Below, in pieces: positions 33,395 to 42,854 of a DNA stretch of 64,000 bases. The stretch lies in assembly GCA_017443145.1 (NCBI GenBank), contig JAFSPA010000007.1, positions 1-64,000 on the forward strand, in the 5' to 3' direction. Origin of the DNA: Paludibacteraceae bacterium. Its GTDB lineage: Bacteria; Bacteroidota; Bacteroidia; Bacteroidales; Paludibacteraceae. The notes below the pieces were generated by a model, which was given only the letters and a program-made list of their open reading frames with translations, was not told the origin of the DNA and did no database searches. The position numbers and the translations under genes are program-made. Every line of letters begins with the position of its first letter. Position 1 is the first letter of the stretch.

Positions 33395-34420
33395 CTATTT
33401 GTCTTTGAGCTTACGTAGCAGCACTTGCTGACGTGTCTCGAATACGCGCACATCCACCGGTATTCCGTTCAACTCGCGGAACGCTTTCTCCGTGATGCAC
33501 TCTTTCTGTACCAACTCCCACACGCTCTGACCAGGCTTAACCCAAACGAACGGATGGTCCTTCGGAGCTTGAGATTTCTTTTTGCTCAAGTACACACGAT
33601 CACCAGCTTTGAGGTCGCGGCCTAAGGCGTCGTTATTCTCACGCAGGCTACGCTCCGTCACGTTCAGACTGAAGGCCATCGTAGCATAGGTATCACCCTC
33701 ACGTGCCACCGTATAGCGCACGCCGTTGCACTTGCCCTTGCCGTGATGAGCAAAGAAATCGGCCTTCTCCTCTTTCGCCGTAAGCGGACGCACATAAGGA
33801 GGTTCTGGGTCTTGCGAGAAAGTCGCTATCACCGGTGCTGCCGTCAAAACTACGACGGAGTCAGTCTTGGGATTACTCTCGGCTTTTGGTTCTTGACTCT
33901 CCTCTTTATAGTCTTTCGCAGCAAGAACGTAGTCGTTGAGCTTATACTCTTCAATGATACGAATTAGCTTCTTCGGATACGCGGGGTCGGTCGCATAGCC
34001 ACAATCTTTCAATCCTTGTGCCCACGCTGGATAATCGGTCGGCGAATAAGTAAACAGCCGCTCGTAACGCGAACGTTTCAGGAACAGCGCATGGTCCTTA
34101 AACGACTCTTCTGCATCCGAGTACATACGAAAACACTCTGCCTTGCGGTCATCATCGTGACGATATACATCACCCAACCAGTCCGATGTGCACTTGATAC
34201 CAAAGTGGTTATTCGCCTCCGCTGCCAGCTCTGATTGACCGGCAGCAGACTCTAATAAACCTTGCGCCAACGTAATCGACGCCGGCACACCATACTCCTG
34301 CTGGTGCCGCATTGCCACGCCCTTCCATTTGGCAATATAATCCAGATACGTGGTGTATTGCGTAGCAAACACACCCACACTCAACGCCATCAGCGCACTA
34401 ACTAATACAATTCGTTTCAT
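33395..34420 (-). CDS. Secreted glucosaminidase with C-terminal LysM-like repeats
   Basis: A 341-aa wall hydrolase. The start at 34420 (MKRIVLVSALMALSVGVFA) gives a clean signal peptide; the frame upstream is open but lies beyond the promoter. The glucosaminidase domain (about residues 25-165) has ASITLAQGLLESAAGQS, with Glu in the family position, and NNHFGIKC. Two LysM-like units follow (RYTVAREGDTYATMAF; WVKPGQSVWELVQKE) for peptidoglycan binding. First gene of the six-gene minus-strand unit ending at 28701. Confidence 0.88.
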   Translation of the reverse strand: MKRIVLVSALMALSVGVFATQYTTYLDYIAKWKGVAMRHQQEYGVPASITLAQGLLESAAGQSELAAEANNHFGIKCTSDWLGDVYRHDDDRKAECFRMYSDAEESFKDHALFLKRSRYERLFTYSPTDYPAWAQGLKDCGYATDPAYPKKLIRIIEEYKLNDYVLAAKDYKEESQEPKAESNPKTDSVVVLTAAPVIATFSQDPEPPYVRPLTAKEEKADFFAHHGKGKCNGVRYTVAREGDTYATMAFSLNVTERSLRENNDALGRDLKAGDRVYLSKKKSQAPKDHPFVWVKPGQSVWELVQKECITEKAFRELNGIPVDVRVFETRQQVLLRKLKDK

Positions 34421-34443
34421 AATACCATCATTTATTTTGGCTG

Positions 34444-34475
34444 CAAAGATAGTGCTTTTTTTGCAAGTATGCAAA
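34444..34475 (-). promoter_or_regulatory. Promoter of the glucosaminidase operon
   Basis: Minus strand: -7 TATCTTTG (34451-34444), 20-bp spacer, -33 TTTG (34475-34472). The -33 box lies in ATGCAA-ATAAA-TTGCAT (34469-34485). Confidence 0.8.
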
Positions 34476-34510
34476 TAAATTGCATAGATTTGGTGAAAAA
34501 TATACTTTTT

Positions 34511-34542
34511 TTTGCGCATGTCAAATATTTGCAGTATCTTTG
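34511..34542 (+). promoter_or_regulatory. Promoter of nadK-lgt
   Basis: -33 TTTG 34511-34514, 20-bp spacer, -7 TATCTTTG 34535-34542. It is divergent from the glucosaminidase promoter, with the inverted repeat at 34469-34485 between them. Confidence 0.82.
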
Positions 34543-34561
34543 CGGGCAAATTTGGACAAAT

Positions 34562-35410
34562 ATGACAATAGCTATCTTTGGAAATGCGATGAAGGGCAAC
34601 ACCTTAGAGGAGGTTTCGCACCTGTTAGAGTTCATGCAGTTACGTGGTGTGGACGTTGTTTTGTCGCAAGAGTTACGTCAGGAATTAAATCTGCGTCAGT
34701 ACAAGCCCTTCACGGAAGCGGAAGAGCCAGTGGACTTTGCATTATCGGTAGGCGGTGACGGCACGTTCCTGACGACAGCAGCGGAGATTGGTCGTCGTAA
34801 TATACCTATTGTAGGCATCAACTGCGGCCATTTAGGTTTCCTTGCCGATGTGCAAACGAAGAACGTGGACATGATTATGGACCAGCTCATTAAGAGCAAG
34901 TACACAATTGAGCAGCGGACGTTGTTGCATGTAGAGACGTCTCGTAGTGATCTTATTATGGCCCCATACGCACTGAACGAAGTGGCGGTGATGAAGTACG
35001 GTTTGAGTTCGATGATAACCATCGAGACGCGCGTGAATGACGAGTTGCTGCATAAGTACGAGGCAGACGGATTATTATTCTCGACTCCGACTGGTTCTAC
35101 GGCATATAACTTAAGTATCGGTGGCCCGTTGATGGTTCCGCAAGCACGAGGTATCATCCTTTCGCCAATCGCGACACACAGTCTGAATGTTCGTCCGTTG
35201 GTAGTGCCTGATGACTGGGAGATGGATTTGACTGTTCGCAGCCGCACAGGTAGTTATCTGATTAGTGTAGATGGTCGCAGCCAGGTGATGTCTCATGATA
35301 TCACGCTTCATATCAAAAAAGCGGACTACACGATTAAACTCGTGCAAGTGGGTGAAAACAGTTTCCTGCAGTCGCTGAAAGATAAACTGATGTGGGGCCA
35401 AGGGAATTGA
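34562..35410 (+). CDS. nadK: NAD kinase
   Basis: A 282-aa cytosolic enzyme making NADP from NAD. SVGGDGTFL (GGDG at residues 64-67) and FSTPTGSTAYNLSIGGP are the two hallmark motifs. The start at ATG 34562 follows the promoter; frames extending upstream cross the promoter itself. Its stop codon is the first triplet of a 7-bp repeat that fills the gap to lgt. Confidence 0.94.
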   Translation: MTIAIFGNAMKGNTLEEVSHLLEFMQLRGVDVVLSQELRQELNLRQYKPFTEAEEPVDFALSVGGDGTFLTTAAEIGRRNIPIVGINCGHLGFLADVQTKNVDMIMDQLIKSKYTIEQRTLLHVETSRSDLIMAPYALNEVAVMKYGLSSMITIETRVNDELLHKYEADGLLFSTPTGSTAYNLSIGGPLMVPQARGIILSPIATHSLNVRPLVVPDDWEMDLTVRSRTGSYLISVDGRSQVMSHDITLHIKKADYTIKLVQVGENSFLQSLKDKLMWGQGN

Positions 35411-35435
35411 TAGGTGATAGATTATAGGTTATGGT
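35408..35435 (+). repeat. 7-bp-period repeat filling the nadK-lgt gap
   Basis: TGATAGG, TGATAGA, TTATAGG, TTATGGT. It includes the nadK stop (35408-35410) and the lgt start ATG (35431). Confidence 0.8.
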
Positions 35436-36345
35436 AAATTCGTTGTTATCTGTTGTATGGGATGTGGACCCGATACTGATACATTTCGGTAACGGGGGTA
35501 TCCGCTGGTACGGTTTGCTGTGGGCCATAGGAATCTACCTATGCTACTTAGTGCAAGTGTGGCTATATAAGCACGAACATTGTCCGGCTGATTGGGCCGA
35601 TAAGATTTTTGTGTGGATGACATTGGGTGTGATTATCGGTGCACGAATAGGTCATTGCTGGTTCTACGAGTGGCACTTGACGCCCGACCCGATACAGATT
35701 TTCGGTTGGACCATCAACTATCGCAATCCGTATATTGAGAACCCATTCTTGCTTATTAAGATATGGGAAGGCGGTTTGTCGTCACACGGTGGTGGAATAG
35801 GACTTATTTTTGCAGCTTGGTTGCTGAACAGAAAACATTTCAGTAAGCGGCCGGAATACAAGACTTCGATGTTTTGGATACTTGACCGACTCTGTATAGG
35901 TGTGTGCATAACGGCAACGCTTATTCGTCTGGGCAACCTGATGAACTCAGAGATTTACGGTGGCCCAACGGATTTACCTTGGGGATTTATTTTCGTGCGT
36001 GACGGACAAACCGTTCCGTGCCACCCGACGCAGATATACGAGATGCTCTATTGCCTTGTTGCAATGGCAGTGACGTGGTCGTTGTACTGGTTTACGAACG
36101 CTCGCAGACGCGAGGGATTACTGATAGGCACGTTCTTCCTTATTGTCTTCGTGACACGGTTCTGTTTGGAATTTATCAAGAACGACCAAGAAGCGTTTGA
36201 GGCAGATTATCTGCTCAATATGGGACAGTTGCTGTCGATACCGTTTATTATTGCGGGATTATGGCTCGTTATTCGTTCCTTCAGGAAACCAATGCTACCG
36301 GATACTACTGCATTTCCTGTTCCAGAAGTTCCCAACGCAAAATAG
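35431..36345 (+). CDS. lgt: Prolipoprotein diacylglyceryl transferase
   Basis: A 304-aa polytopic enzyme adding diacylglycerol to the lipobox Cys of prolipoproteins. GIRWYGLLWAIGI, GARIGHCWFYEW, GGLSSHGGGIG and RLGNLMNSEIYGGPTDLPWGF are the conserved blocks with essential His/Arg positions. It is important here given the several lipoproteins in the window. The last 41 nt overlap the end of the convergent HD gene. Confidence 0.94.
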   Translation: MVNSLLSVVWDVDPILIHFGNGGIRWYGLLWAIGIYLCYLVQVWLYKHEHCPADWADKIFVWMTLGVIIGARIGHCWFYEWHLTPDPIQIFGWTINYRNPYIENPFLLIKIWEGGLSSHGGGIGLIFAAWLLNRKHFSKRPEYKTSMFWILDRLCIGVCITATLIRLGNLMNSEIYGGPTDLPWGFIFVRDGQTVPCHPTQIYEMLYCLVAMAVTWSLYWFTNARRREGLLIGTFFLIVFVTRFCLEFIKNDQEAFEADYLLNMGQLLSIPFIIAGLWLVIRSFRKPMLPDTTAFPVPEVPNAK

Positions 36346-36841
36346 CGTCGTGCCCATACTTCCAGATATTCTGACGGATTTTAGACAAAGCCACTTCTTC
36401 CCCGAGGTGGCTTTTTGAATAGAATTTATCGGCGTAACAGATGATGCGCTCTTCGAGCGAAACGGGCAGATAGTCCTGCACAGGAATAGGCAAGTCCTCA
36501 CGAATAACTTGCTCCATAGTGATGCCGCTTCCGGTGTGGCGCTCTGCCACTAACGCATGTCGCGGGAGACCTTCTGCTCGCAACATCTCTGCACCTAAAT
36601 ATCCGTGCTCGATATAATGATGTGGACCGACACAGAATATCTTCGGCGCATTGCAATGGATAATACCGATATCGTGTAACATGGCAGCCTCTGCGACAAA
36701 GTCTCGGTCCACTTGCCAGTTCGGATGGGCATCGATAATGAGCAAAGCTCTGTTTCGCACTTGTTCGGAGTGCGTGACTAAGATGTGCCTTAACTCGGGA
36801 GAATTGGCGTAGTACTTATCTATGAGCTCAATGCAATCCAT
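36305..36841 (-). CDS. HD-domain phosphohydrolase
   Basis: A 178-aa protein with THSEQVRNRAL, AAMLHDIGI (HD pair) and ICYADKFYSK, the order expected for a metal-dependent HD hydrolase of small, nucleotide-type substrates. The substrate is not evident. The start overlaps the fmt end by 14 nt, so it is the last gene of the secA-fmt unit. Its 3' end overlaps the lgt 3' end by 41 nt on the opposite strand. Confidence 0.82.
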   Translation of the reverse strand: MDCIELIDKYYANSPELRHILVTHSEQVRNRALLIIDAHPNWQVDRDFVAEAAMLHDIGIIHCNAPKIFCVGPHHYIEHGYLGAEMLRAEGLPRHALVAERHTGSGITMEQVIREDLPIPVQDYLPVSLEERIICYADKFYSKSHLGEEVALSKIRQNIWKYGHDAILRWELLEQEMQ

Positions 36842-37739
36842 TCAGATAACTCTTGGCGTCCATTCGTTTTTTACCAGGCGCTTGCAGTTCAAGAATATTG
36901 ATATACCCGTCCGCGCAAGGCACAATGATATGTCCTTTTTGCTCGGGGACGGGACTTATAGCGACTTTAAAAACCTTGATAGGAGACGCTTTACATACGC
37001 TTAACATACGCTGATCGTCAGTCCATGCTCCGGGATACGGACTCAATCCCCGCACGAAGTTATGTATCTCTCGCGCTGTCTTGGTGAAGTCTATTTGGCA
37101 ATCTTCTTTAAAAATTTTAGGTGCTGGTTTGAGGTCGGGCAGTTCAGGTTGCGGAACGGTTGGCAGTGGTTTGCCTTCACGGTCGCACTCCTCAATTAGT
37201 CGCACTGTCTTGAGCACCATCTGTTTGCTAAGTTCCATCAGCCGATCGTGGACAGAACCTACATCTTCGTTGTCGCCGATAGCAATGCGTTCTTGCAGAA
37301 TCATATTGCCGGTGTCTATCTCATGCTTAAGCATGAAAGTGGTGAGTCCGGTCTCTTTTTCGCCGTTGATGACAGCCCAGTTAATCGGTGCCGCCCCGCG
37401 ATATTGCGGAAGTAACGAGCCGTGGACATTGAACGTGCCTAATCGCGGCATTGCCCACACAACCTCAGGTAACATACGGAATGCGGTAACTATCTGCAGG
37501 TCAGCCTGATAGCTACGCAGCTGCTCCACAAATTCAGGGTCTTTGAGTTTCTCGGGTTGCAGCACCGGAATACCTTGCGAGAGGGCATATTCCTTCACGG
37601 GCGAGAACTGCATCTGGTGGCCGCGACCAGCCGGTTTATCCGGCATGGTCACTACCGCCACGATGTTATATCCGTTCTCGACAAGAGCCTGTAATCCTGC
37701 TACCGCAAAATCCGGTGTTCCGAGATAGACGATTCTCAT
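36828..37739 (-). CDS. fmt: Methionyl-tRNA formyltransferase
   Basis: A 303-aa enzyme that formylates initiator Met-tRNA using 10-formyl-THF. MRIVYLGTPDFAVAGLQAL, GTFNVHGSLLPQYRGAAPINWAVINGEKETG (catalytic Asn-His) and the C-terminal OB domain are present. It lies 2 nt from the secA stop. The THF supply enzyme FolD is encoded elsewhere in this window. Confidence 0.95.
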   Translation of the reverse strand: MRIVYLGTPDFAVAGLQALVENGYNIVAVVTMPDKPAGRGHQMQFSPVKEYALSQGIPVLQPEKLKDPEFVEQLRSYQADLQIVTAFRMLPEVVWAMPRLGTFNVHGSLLPQYRGAAPINWAVINGEKETGLTTFMLKHEIDTGNMILQERIAIGDNEDVGSVHDRLMELSKQMVLKTVRLIEECDREGKPLPTVPQPELPDLKPAPKIFKEDCQIDFTKTAREIHNFVRGLSPYPGAWTDDQRMLSVCKASPIKVFKVAISPVPEQKGHIIVPCADGYINILELQAPGKKRMDAKSYLNGLH

Positions 37740-37741
37740 CC

Positions 37742-40700
37742 TTATAAGCCTTTACCGTGACACTGTTTGTATTTTTTACCGCTTCCACAAGGACACGGGT
37801 CATTCGGACGCGGTTTTTTCTCGACGCGGATGGGTTCAGGACGCTGTTGTTCGCGTGTGTCCCGACCGGCGGCTTGTGCCATACCGGAAGCATGTGCAGC
37901 AGATTGCACCGCATCTTTCTGCGTACGATAACGGCTGTAATCGGAACGCTGTTGAGCCGCAGCTTGTTGCACGTTCTGAGGCTGTTGCTGCGGGATTTGT
38001 CCGCGCAGCAGAATAGCAATCGCACGACGGTTGAGCGAATCCAACATGCGCTTGAAGATACCGAAGGACTCGAGCTTATAGATAAGCAGCGGATCTTTCT
38101 GCTCGTAGGAAGCGTTTTGTACGGATTGTTTGAGGTCGTCCAACTGACGGAGATGCTCTTTCCACTCGTCGTCGATGACATAGAGTAGCATACGTTTCTC
38201 GAACTCGCGAATGACTTCCTTCGACTCGGTCTCAGCTGCTTTCTTGAGGTTGACAGCGATATTATAAACCTTCTTACCGTCGGTAATCGGGATAAGGATA
38301 TTCTCGTACATCGCTCCCTTGTCCTCATAGACTTTTTGGATAACGGGATTAGCGACAGTCATGAGCTTATCCATGCGACGCTTGAAGGAATCGATAGCCG
38401 CCTCAGCGAGCATATCACTCAGTTTCTCCTCGCGTGTAGCGCGGAACGTATCCTCGTCGAACGGCACTTCGATAGCAAATACTTGCATCGTATCGAACTG
38501 CAGCATCTCGTAATCCATAGCGTCACGAGCATCGGCAACGATAGACTCGGCCGTATCGTAAATCATATTCGTTATATCCACACCGATACGCTCACCGTTG
38601 AGTGCGTGACGACGTTTGGCGTAGATGACGTTACGTTGCTGGTTCATGACATCGTCATACTCAATCAAACGCTTACGGATACCGAAGTTATTCTCTTCAA
38701 CTTTCTTCTGCGCGCGCTCGATGGAATTGGATATCATCTTATGCTCAATCATCTCACCTTCTTGGAAGCCCATTCTATCCATTACGGAAGCGATACGCTC
38801 CGAACCGAACATACGCATCAAATCATCCTCAAGCGATACATAGAAGACGGAACTACCCGGGTCGCCTTGACGTCCGGAACGTCCGCGTAGCTGTCTGTCC
38901 ACACGGCGCGACTCATGGCGCTCGGTACCGATAATAGCCAAACCACCGGCTTCTTTGACTTCGGGAGTGAGCTTAATATCCGTACCACGACCGGCCATGT
39001 TCGTTGCGATGGTTACCACGCCTTTGCGACCAGCCTCAGCCACGACTTCTGCCTCGTGTTGATGCAATTTCGCGTTCAACACCTGGTGTGGAATACGTCT
39101 GAGGTTCAACATACGGCTCAACAGCTCGGATATCTCGACACTGGTTGTACCAACGAGCACCGGCCTACCCTCTTCCACGAGGCGTACAATCTCGTCAATA
39201 ACGGCATTGTATTTCTCGCGTTTGGTGCGGTAGATACGATCGTTGAGGTCGATACGAGCTACCGGTTTGTTGGTCGGAATAACAACTACGTCCAGTTTGT
39301 AGATATTCCAGAACTCACCAGCTTCCGTCTCTGCTGTACCGGTCATACCGGACAGTTTGTTGTACATACGGAAGTAGTTCTGCAGCGTAATGGTAGCGAA
39401 GGTCTGTGTTGCGCCTTCTACCTTAACGTTTTCTTTTGCTTCTACAGCTTGGTGCAGGCCATCGGACCAGCGGCGTCCTTCCATCACACGACCGGTCTGC
39501 TCATCGACAATCTTCACTTCGTTATTATCGATGATATAGTCCACATCTTTCTCGAAGAGCGTATAGGCCTTGAGCAACTGATGCACCGTATGTACGCGCT
39601 CGGACTTTATGGAAAAGTTCGAGAGGATATCGTCCTTGCGTTGCTGCTTCTCTTCCGGTGTTAACTGCTCTTTCTCGAGTTCGGCAATCTCCGAACCTAC
39701 ATCAGGCAGGACAAAGAAAGTCGGGTCATCGGTAGAGCCGGTCAAGGTATCAATACCCTTATCCGTCAGTTCGATAGACTTATTCTTTTCGTCGATGACG
39801 AAATAGAGTTCGTCCGTAGCGATGTGCATGTTCTTCTCGTTCTCTTGCAGATAGAACTCCTCCGTCTTCTGGAGACGCACTTTATTACCCGGCTCAGAGA
39901 GGAATTTAATCAAGGCCTTGGATTTAGGCATACCTTTCCATGCACGGAAAAGCGCCAATTCGCCTTCCTCACGCACTTTGGCATCCTCGCTCGGCATCTT
40001 TGCTTTCGCTTCGGTCAGAAGTTTAGTCGTGAGAGTTGTCTGCGTACGTACAAGCAATTCTACGCGGTGCTTGTACTCATCGTACATTTGGTCTTCGCCC
40101 TTTGGAATAGGACCACTGATAATCAACGGCGTACGTGCGTCGTCAATCAAGACGGAGTCCACCTCATCGACGATGGCGAAATTATGTCCGCGTTGCACAA
40201 GATCCAGCGTCGAAGTCGCCATGTTATCACGCAGATAGTCAAAACCGAACTCATTGTTCGTACCGAACGTGATATCGCACGCATAAGCCTTACGACGCTC
40301 GTCCGAATTGGGTTTGTATTTGTCAATACAATCGACTGTCAAACCGTGGAACATATACAGCGGACCATTCCACTCCGAGTCACGTTTAGCCAGATAGTCA
40401 TTGACGGTTACCACATGCACACCTTCGTGCGTCATGGCGTTCAGGAACACCGGCAGCGTTGCCACCAACGTTTTACCTTCACCGGTCGCCATCTCGGCTA
40501 TCTTACCTTGATGCAGAACGACACCACCGAACAACTGGACATCGTAGTGAATCATGTCCCAAGTGATCTCGTTACCACCGGCTACCCAATGGTTGAGGTA
40601 GATAGCTTTGTCACCATCAATCTCGACGAAGTCGAACCGCGGATCGGCAGCCAGGTCCTTATCCATCTGCGTTGCGGTAACCACCACTTTCTCATTTTCG

Positions 40701-41065
40701 GCAAAGCGTCGAGCTGTCGATTTAACGATGGCATAGGCTTCCGGCAGGATCTCGTCCAGCACCTGTTTGTAGTTTTCCTTTATCTCTTTCTCGAGTTTAT
40801 CGACTTCGTTATAGACTTTCTCACGTTTGTCTATTTCGAGTTCCTCGATATTAGCCTTGAGCTCGGCGATGCGTGCTTTTTTGTCTGCTACGCGTTCGGC
40901 GATTTTAGCCATCAATGCCGCACTGCGAGCACGCAATTCGTCGTTACTCAGTTGGTCAATCTTCTCGTACTCGGCTTTGATTTTATCGACATACGGCTGA
41001 ATAGCACGCATATCTTTCTGGGCCTTGTTTCCGAAAAGCTTTGTTATTAATGCTAAAAAATTCAT
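37742..41065 (-). CDS. secA: Preprotein translocase ATPase SecA
   Basis: A 1107-aa motor of the Sec pathway. Walker A MATGEGKT at residues 192-199, [28 protein letters not shown] and a C-terminal zinc motif [14 protein letters not shown] (about 1091-1104) that binds SecB or ribosomes. It is about 200 aa longer than the E. coli enzyme. A charged coiled-coil insertion lies at about residues 50-110 and a Gln/Ala-rich linker precedes the zinc motif, both common in Bacteroidota. It starts 5 nt after the stop of a secreted, tail-tagged protein gene. Confidence 0.97.
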   Translation of the reverse strand: MNFLALITKLFGNKAQKDMRAIQPYVDKIKAEYEKIDQLSNDELRARSAALMAKIAERVADKKARIAELKANIEELEIDKREKVYNEVDKLEKEIKENYKQVLDEILPEAYAIVKSTARRFAENEKVVVTATQMDKDLAADPRFDFVEIDGDKAIYLNHWVAGGNEITWDMIHYDVQLFGGVVLHQGKIAEMATGEGKTLVATLPVFLNAMTHEGVHVVTVNDYLAKRDSEWNGPLYMFHGLTVDCIDKYKPNSDERRKAYACDITFGTNNEFGFDYLRDNMATSTLDLVQRGHNFAIVDEVDSVLIDDARTPLIISGPIPKGEDQMYDEYKHRVELLVRTQTTLTTKLLTEAKAKMPSEDAKVREEGELALFRAWKGMPKSKALIKFLSEPGNKVRLQKTEEFYLQENEKNMHIATDELYFVIDEKNKSIELTDKGIDTLTGSTDDPTFFVLPDVGSEIAELEKEQLTPEEKQQRKDDILSNFSIKSERVHTVHQLLKAYTLFEKDVDYIIDNNEVKIVDEQTGRVMEGRRWSDGLHQAVEAKENVKVEGATQTFATITLQNYFRMYNKLSGMTGTAETEAGEFWNIYKLDVVVIPTNKPVARIDLNDRIYRTKREKYNAVIDEIVRLVEEGRPVLVGTTSVEISELLSRMLNLRRIPHQVLNAKLHQHEAEVVAEAGRKGVVTIATNMAGRGTDIKLTPEVKEAGGLAIIGTERHESRRVDRQLRGRSGRQGDPGSSVFYVSLEDDLMRMFGSERIASVMDRMGFQEGEMIEHKMISNSIERAQKKVEENNFGIRKRLIEYDDVMNQQRNVIYAKRRHALNGERIGVDITNMIYDTAESIVADARDAMDYEMLQFDTMQVFAIEVPFDEDTFRATREEKLSDMLAEAAIDSFKRRMDKLMTVANPVIQKVYEDKGAMYENILIPITDGKKVYNIAVNLKKAAETESKEVIREFEKRMLLYVIDDEWKEHLRQLDDLKQSVQNASYEQKDPLLIYKLESFGIFKRMLDSLNRRAIAILLRGQIPQQQPQNVQQAAAQQRSDYSRYRTQKDAVQSAAHASGMAQAAGRDTREQQRPEPIRVEKKPRPNDPCPCGSGKKYKQCHGKGL

Positions 41066-41070
41066 ATCTA

Positions 41071-42285
41071 TTAGTCAACTCTTGCGCCTTGCAGGTTATA
41101 AGTTACGCCATCGCGGATGATAAGCAATTGTCCATTGCGAATCACCTTCATTGTCTTGGTATATTTATCTTCCGTATTGCGAAGTGAAGTAGGAACAACT
41201 TCTACGTGGTAATAATAGGTCACCGTGGTATTTAACTCATATGTCTCGGCCGTAGAATCATAGGAATAATTCTGATAGATAGACACCTCGCCATACATAT
41301 TGTAAGCATACTCTTCCTTCATGCTGGGTACCCACTTCGTCTCAGTCACATCATAATAATCTGTAAGGTGAAGTACTAGCTTGCCGGATGTATTATACTC
41401 ATATTTATTTCTGCTGTCAGAAACGAAAGCACTTTTGTCGATATCGTAGTACATGTCTTCTTGACCTACCAACTGGTCATCGTCATCGTACGTAGAAATG
41501 ATTTTGCGTGACGGTACCCATGCCCCGGAATTCACCCAAAAGGAGATCTCCTCAATGCAGTTACCGTTCTCGTCGTACTTATACGCGATGGAATCTGATT
41601 TCATCCATTTATCATCATCCGGGTAGTAGTTTTCTTTTAATTCCGAAAGTCTCCAACCGTTTGCATCGTAGACGTATTTATTGCGTCTGCTTAATTGCCA
41701 CGTTGTTTTGCCAAAAGGCATATACCAGTTCGTGAGTTGAATCCTGTTTCCGGCATCGTCATAGGAATATGCATCTCTGTCATAAGGCACTTTCACATTC
41801 TTCTCCGTATCCCAACCGCCACTGATTAGTTCGACTAATTCGCCTTTTACATTATATTTACTATCGTGATAATCGGACATTATCCACTTATCATTATCCA
41901 TATCGTAGTAATAGCCGTCATGTGTTAGTTCGTCACCATTCTCATTGTAGGTCATTTCGTATTTGTTATTGGGTATCCACGCTTTTTTGTCGGAATCCCA
42001 ATACTCATATAGAGATAACAACAGATTCGTATTTTTGTCATACTTCTCAGTTGTTCTGCCCATATTAAACCAAACTTTCTCGCTGTTATTATATCCAAGC
42101 ATCGTTTCCGTTCTGGTAAGGGTTTGAGTTGCTTCATCGTAGTCGTAAGTAAAGACCGATTTGTCTTTACCGCTGGTGGTTTCACCAATAGTACTGTCCA
42201 AAACAGCCACTTCAACATTTTTCACCGCCATCAAAGCTGGCGCACTCAGCAGCGCAATTGCTGCAACTAAGATAGTTTTTTTCAT
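41071..42285 (-). CDS. Secreted repeat protein with type IX sorting-like tail
   Basis: A 404-aa protein with a signal peptide ([20 protein letters not shown]). The body is about ten YD-like repeats of about 35 residues, pattern Y-D-x-x-G-(N/K)-x-x-x-x-x-x-Y-x-x-x-x-x-x-W-V/I-P, rich in Tyr, Asp and Trp. The last 25 residues ([20 protein letters not shown]) match the tail of the endonuclease at 21215. It is probably exported by the type IX system and surface attached or released. It precedes secA by 5 nt and is likely cotranscribed with it. Confidence 0.75.
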   Translation of the reverse strand: MKKTILVAAIALLSAPALMAVKNVEVAVLDSTIGETTSGKDKSVFTYDYDEATQTLTRTETMLGYNNSEKVWFNMGRTTEKYDKNTNLLLSLYEYWDSDKKAWIPNNKYEMTYNENGDELTHDGYYYDMDNDKWIMSDYHDSKYNVKGELVELISGGWDTEKNVKVPYDRDAYSYDDAGNRIQLTNWYMPFGKTTWQLSRRNKYVYDANGWRLSELKENYYPDDDKWMKSDSIAYKYDENGNCIEEISFWVNSGAWVPSRKIISTYDDDDQLVGQEDMYYDIDKSAFVSDSRNKYEYNTSGKLVLHLTDYYDVTETKWVPSMKEEYAYNMYGEVSIYQNYSYDSTAETYELNTTVTYYYHVEVVPTSLRNTEDKYTKTMKVIRNGQLLIIRDGVTYNLQGARVD

Positions 42286-42349
42286 AATAATACCTATTTA
42301 CTGCCTACTCTTCAATCGGATTTTCGGCACACTCCGCATAAAAAACGCG

Positions 42350-42381
42350 CAAAGATACACATTTTTTTTCAATAATGCAAC
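42350..42381 (-). promoter_or_regulatory. Promoter of the tagged protein-secA-fmt operon
   Basis: Minus strand: -7 TATCTTTG (42357-42350). The -33 position (42381-42378) reads GTTG, one change from TTTG, with a 20-bp spacer. Confidence 0.65.
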
Positions 42382-42417
42382 TTTTTTCACAAAAAATGCA
42401 AAAAAATGCAGAAAAAT

Positions 42418-42448
42418 TTTGTCAGTTCAAAAAAAAGCAGTATTTTTG
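42418..42448 (+). promoter_or_regulatory. Promoter of tRNA-Lys
   Basis: -33 TTTG 42418-42421, 19-bp spacer ending AAAAAAAAGCAG, -7 TATTTTTG 42441-42448. Confidence 0.85.
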
Positions 42449-42491
42449 CAGCCGGTTTTGAAAAAAGCCACGCACTTAAAGCGAGTCTCGC

Positions 42492-42579
42492 AAGACTCAG
42501 TTCATGCACAACAAGTTGCGCAAGATCTGTCTCCCAAGACTCAGTTCATGCACAACAAGTTGCGCAAGATCTGTCTCCC
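42492..42579 (+). repeat. Perfect 44-bp tandem duplication reaching into tRNA-Lys
   Basis: 42492-42535 and 42536-42579 are identical, beginning AAGACTCAGTTCATGCACAA and ending CTGTCTCCC. The last seven bases of copy 2 are the 5' acceptor strand of the tRNA, so copy 1 carries a spare acceptor strand in the precursor. Just upstream GAGTCT-CGCA-AGACTC forms a hairpin. Confidence 0.95.
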
Positions 42580-42645
42580 TAGCTCAGTTGGTAGAGCAAC
42601 TGACTCTTAATCAGTGGGTCGAGGGTTCGAGTCCCTCGGGGGACA
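42573..42645 (+). tRNA. tRNA-Lys (anticodon CUU)
   Basis: A 73-nt cloverleaf. Acceptor arms GTCTCCC/GGGGGAC with one T-G pair, anticodon stem ACTGA/TCAGT with loop CTCTTAA (anticodon CTT), T-loop GGTTCGAGTCC. CCA is not encoded. Confidence 0.97.
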
Positions 42646-42647
42646 CA

Positions 42648-42684
42648 AACGAAAGCCATCCTTTGCGGGTGGCTTTCGTTGTTT
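42648..42684 (+). terminator. Terminator after tRNA-Lys
   Basis: AACGAAAGCCA (42648-42658)/TGGCTTTCGTT (42670-42680), a perfect 11-bp stem followed by GTTT. Confidence 0.85.
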
Positions 42685-42739
42685 AAGTGATATTTATGTA
42701 TTTTTGAGTTCGTTGAGAATTATACTACAGTTCCGTTTC

Positions 42740-42849
42740 AATTAGCCTTCTAACATACTAACAACATAGTTATCACATAGTAATGTCATACTAATCACAT
42801 ACTAATCACATACTAATTTCTGGATTTGATGGGAAAAGAAGAAGGTATA
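42740..42849 (-). repeat. 110-bp element with six 11-bp units, copy 2
   Basis: Read on the minus strand: a 32-nt head TATACC...TCAAATCCAGAA, six 11-bp units (42817-42752; three close to ATTAGTATGTG, two diverged, last GTTAGTATGTT), and tail AGAAGGCTAATT. Same layout and length as copy 1 at 17132-17241. It lies 5 nt beyond the stop of the lipoprotein remnant. Confidence 0.9.
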
Positions 42850-42854
42850 ATCTG

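Noticed and set aside
39824..41050. A 408-codon plus-strand frame opposite secA
   Set aside because: The secA reading has complete motifs over the same DNA. The antisense product has biased composition and no promoter or operon context.
41071..42285. The YD-like repeat protein considered as a polymorphic toxin (Rhs-like)
   Set aside because: The repeats are short, there is no RHS core or variable toxin tip, and the protein ends in a sorting-like tail with no immunity gene beside it.
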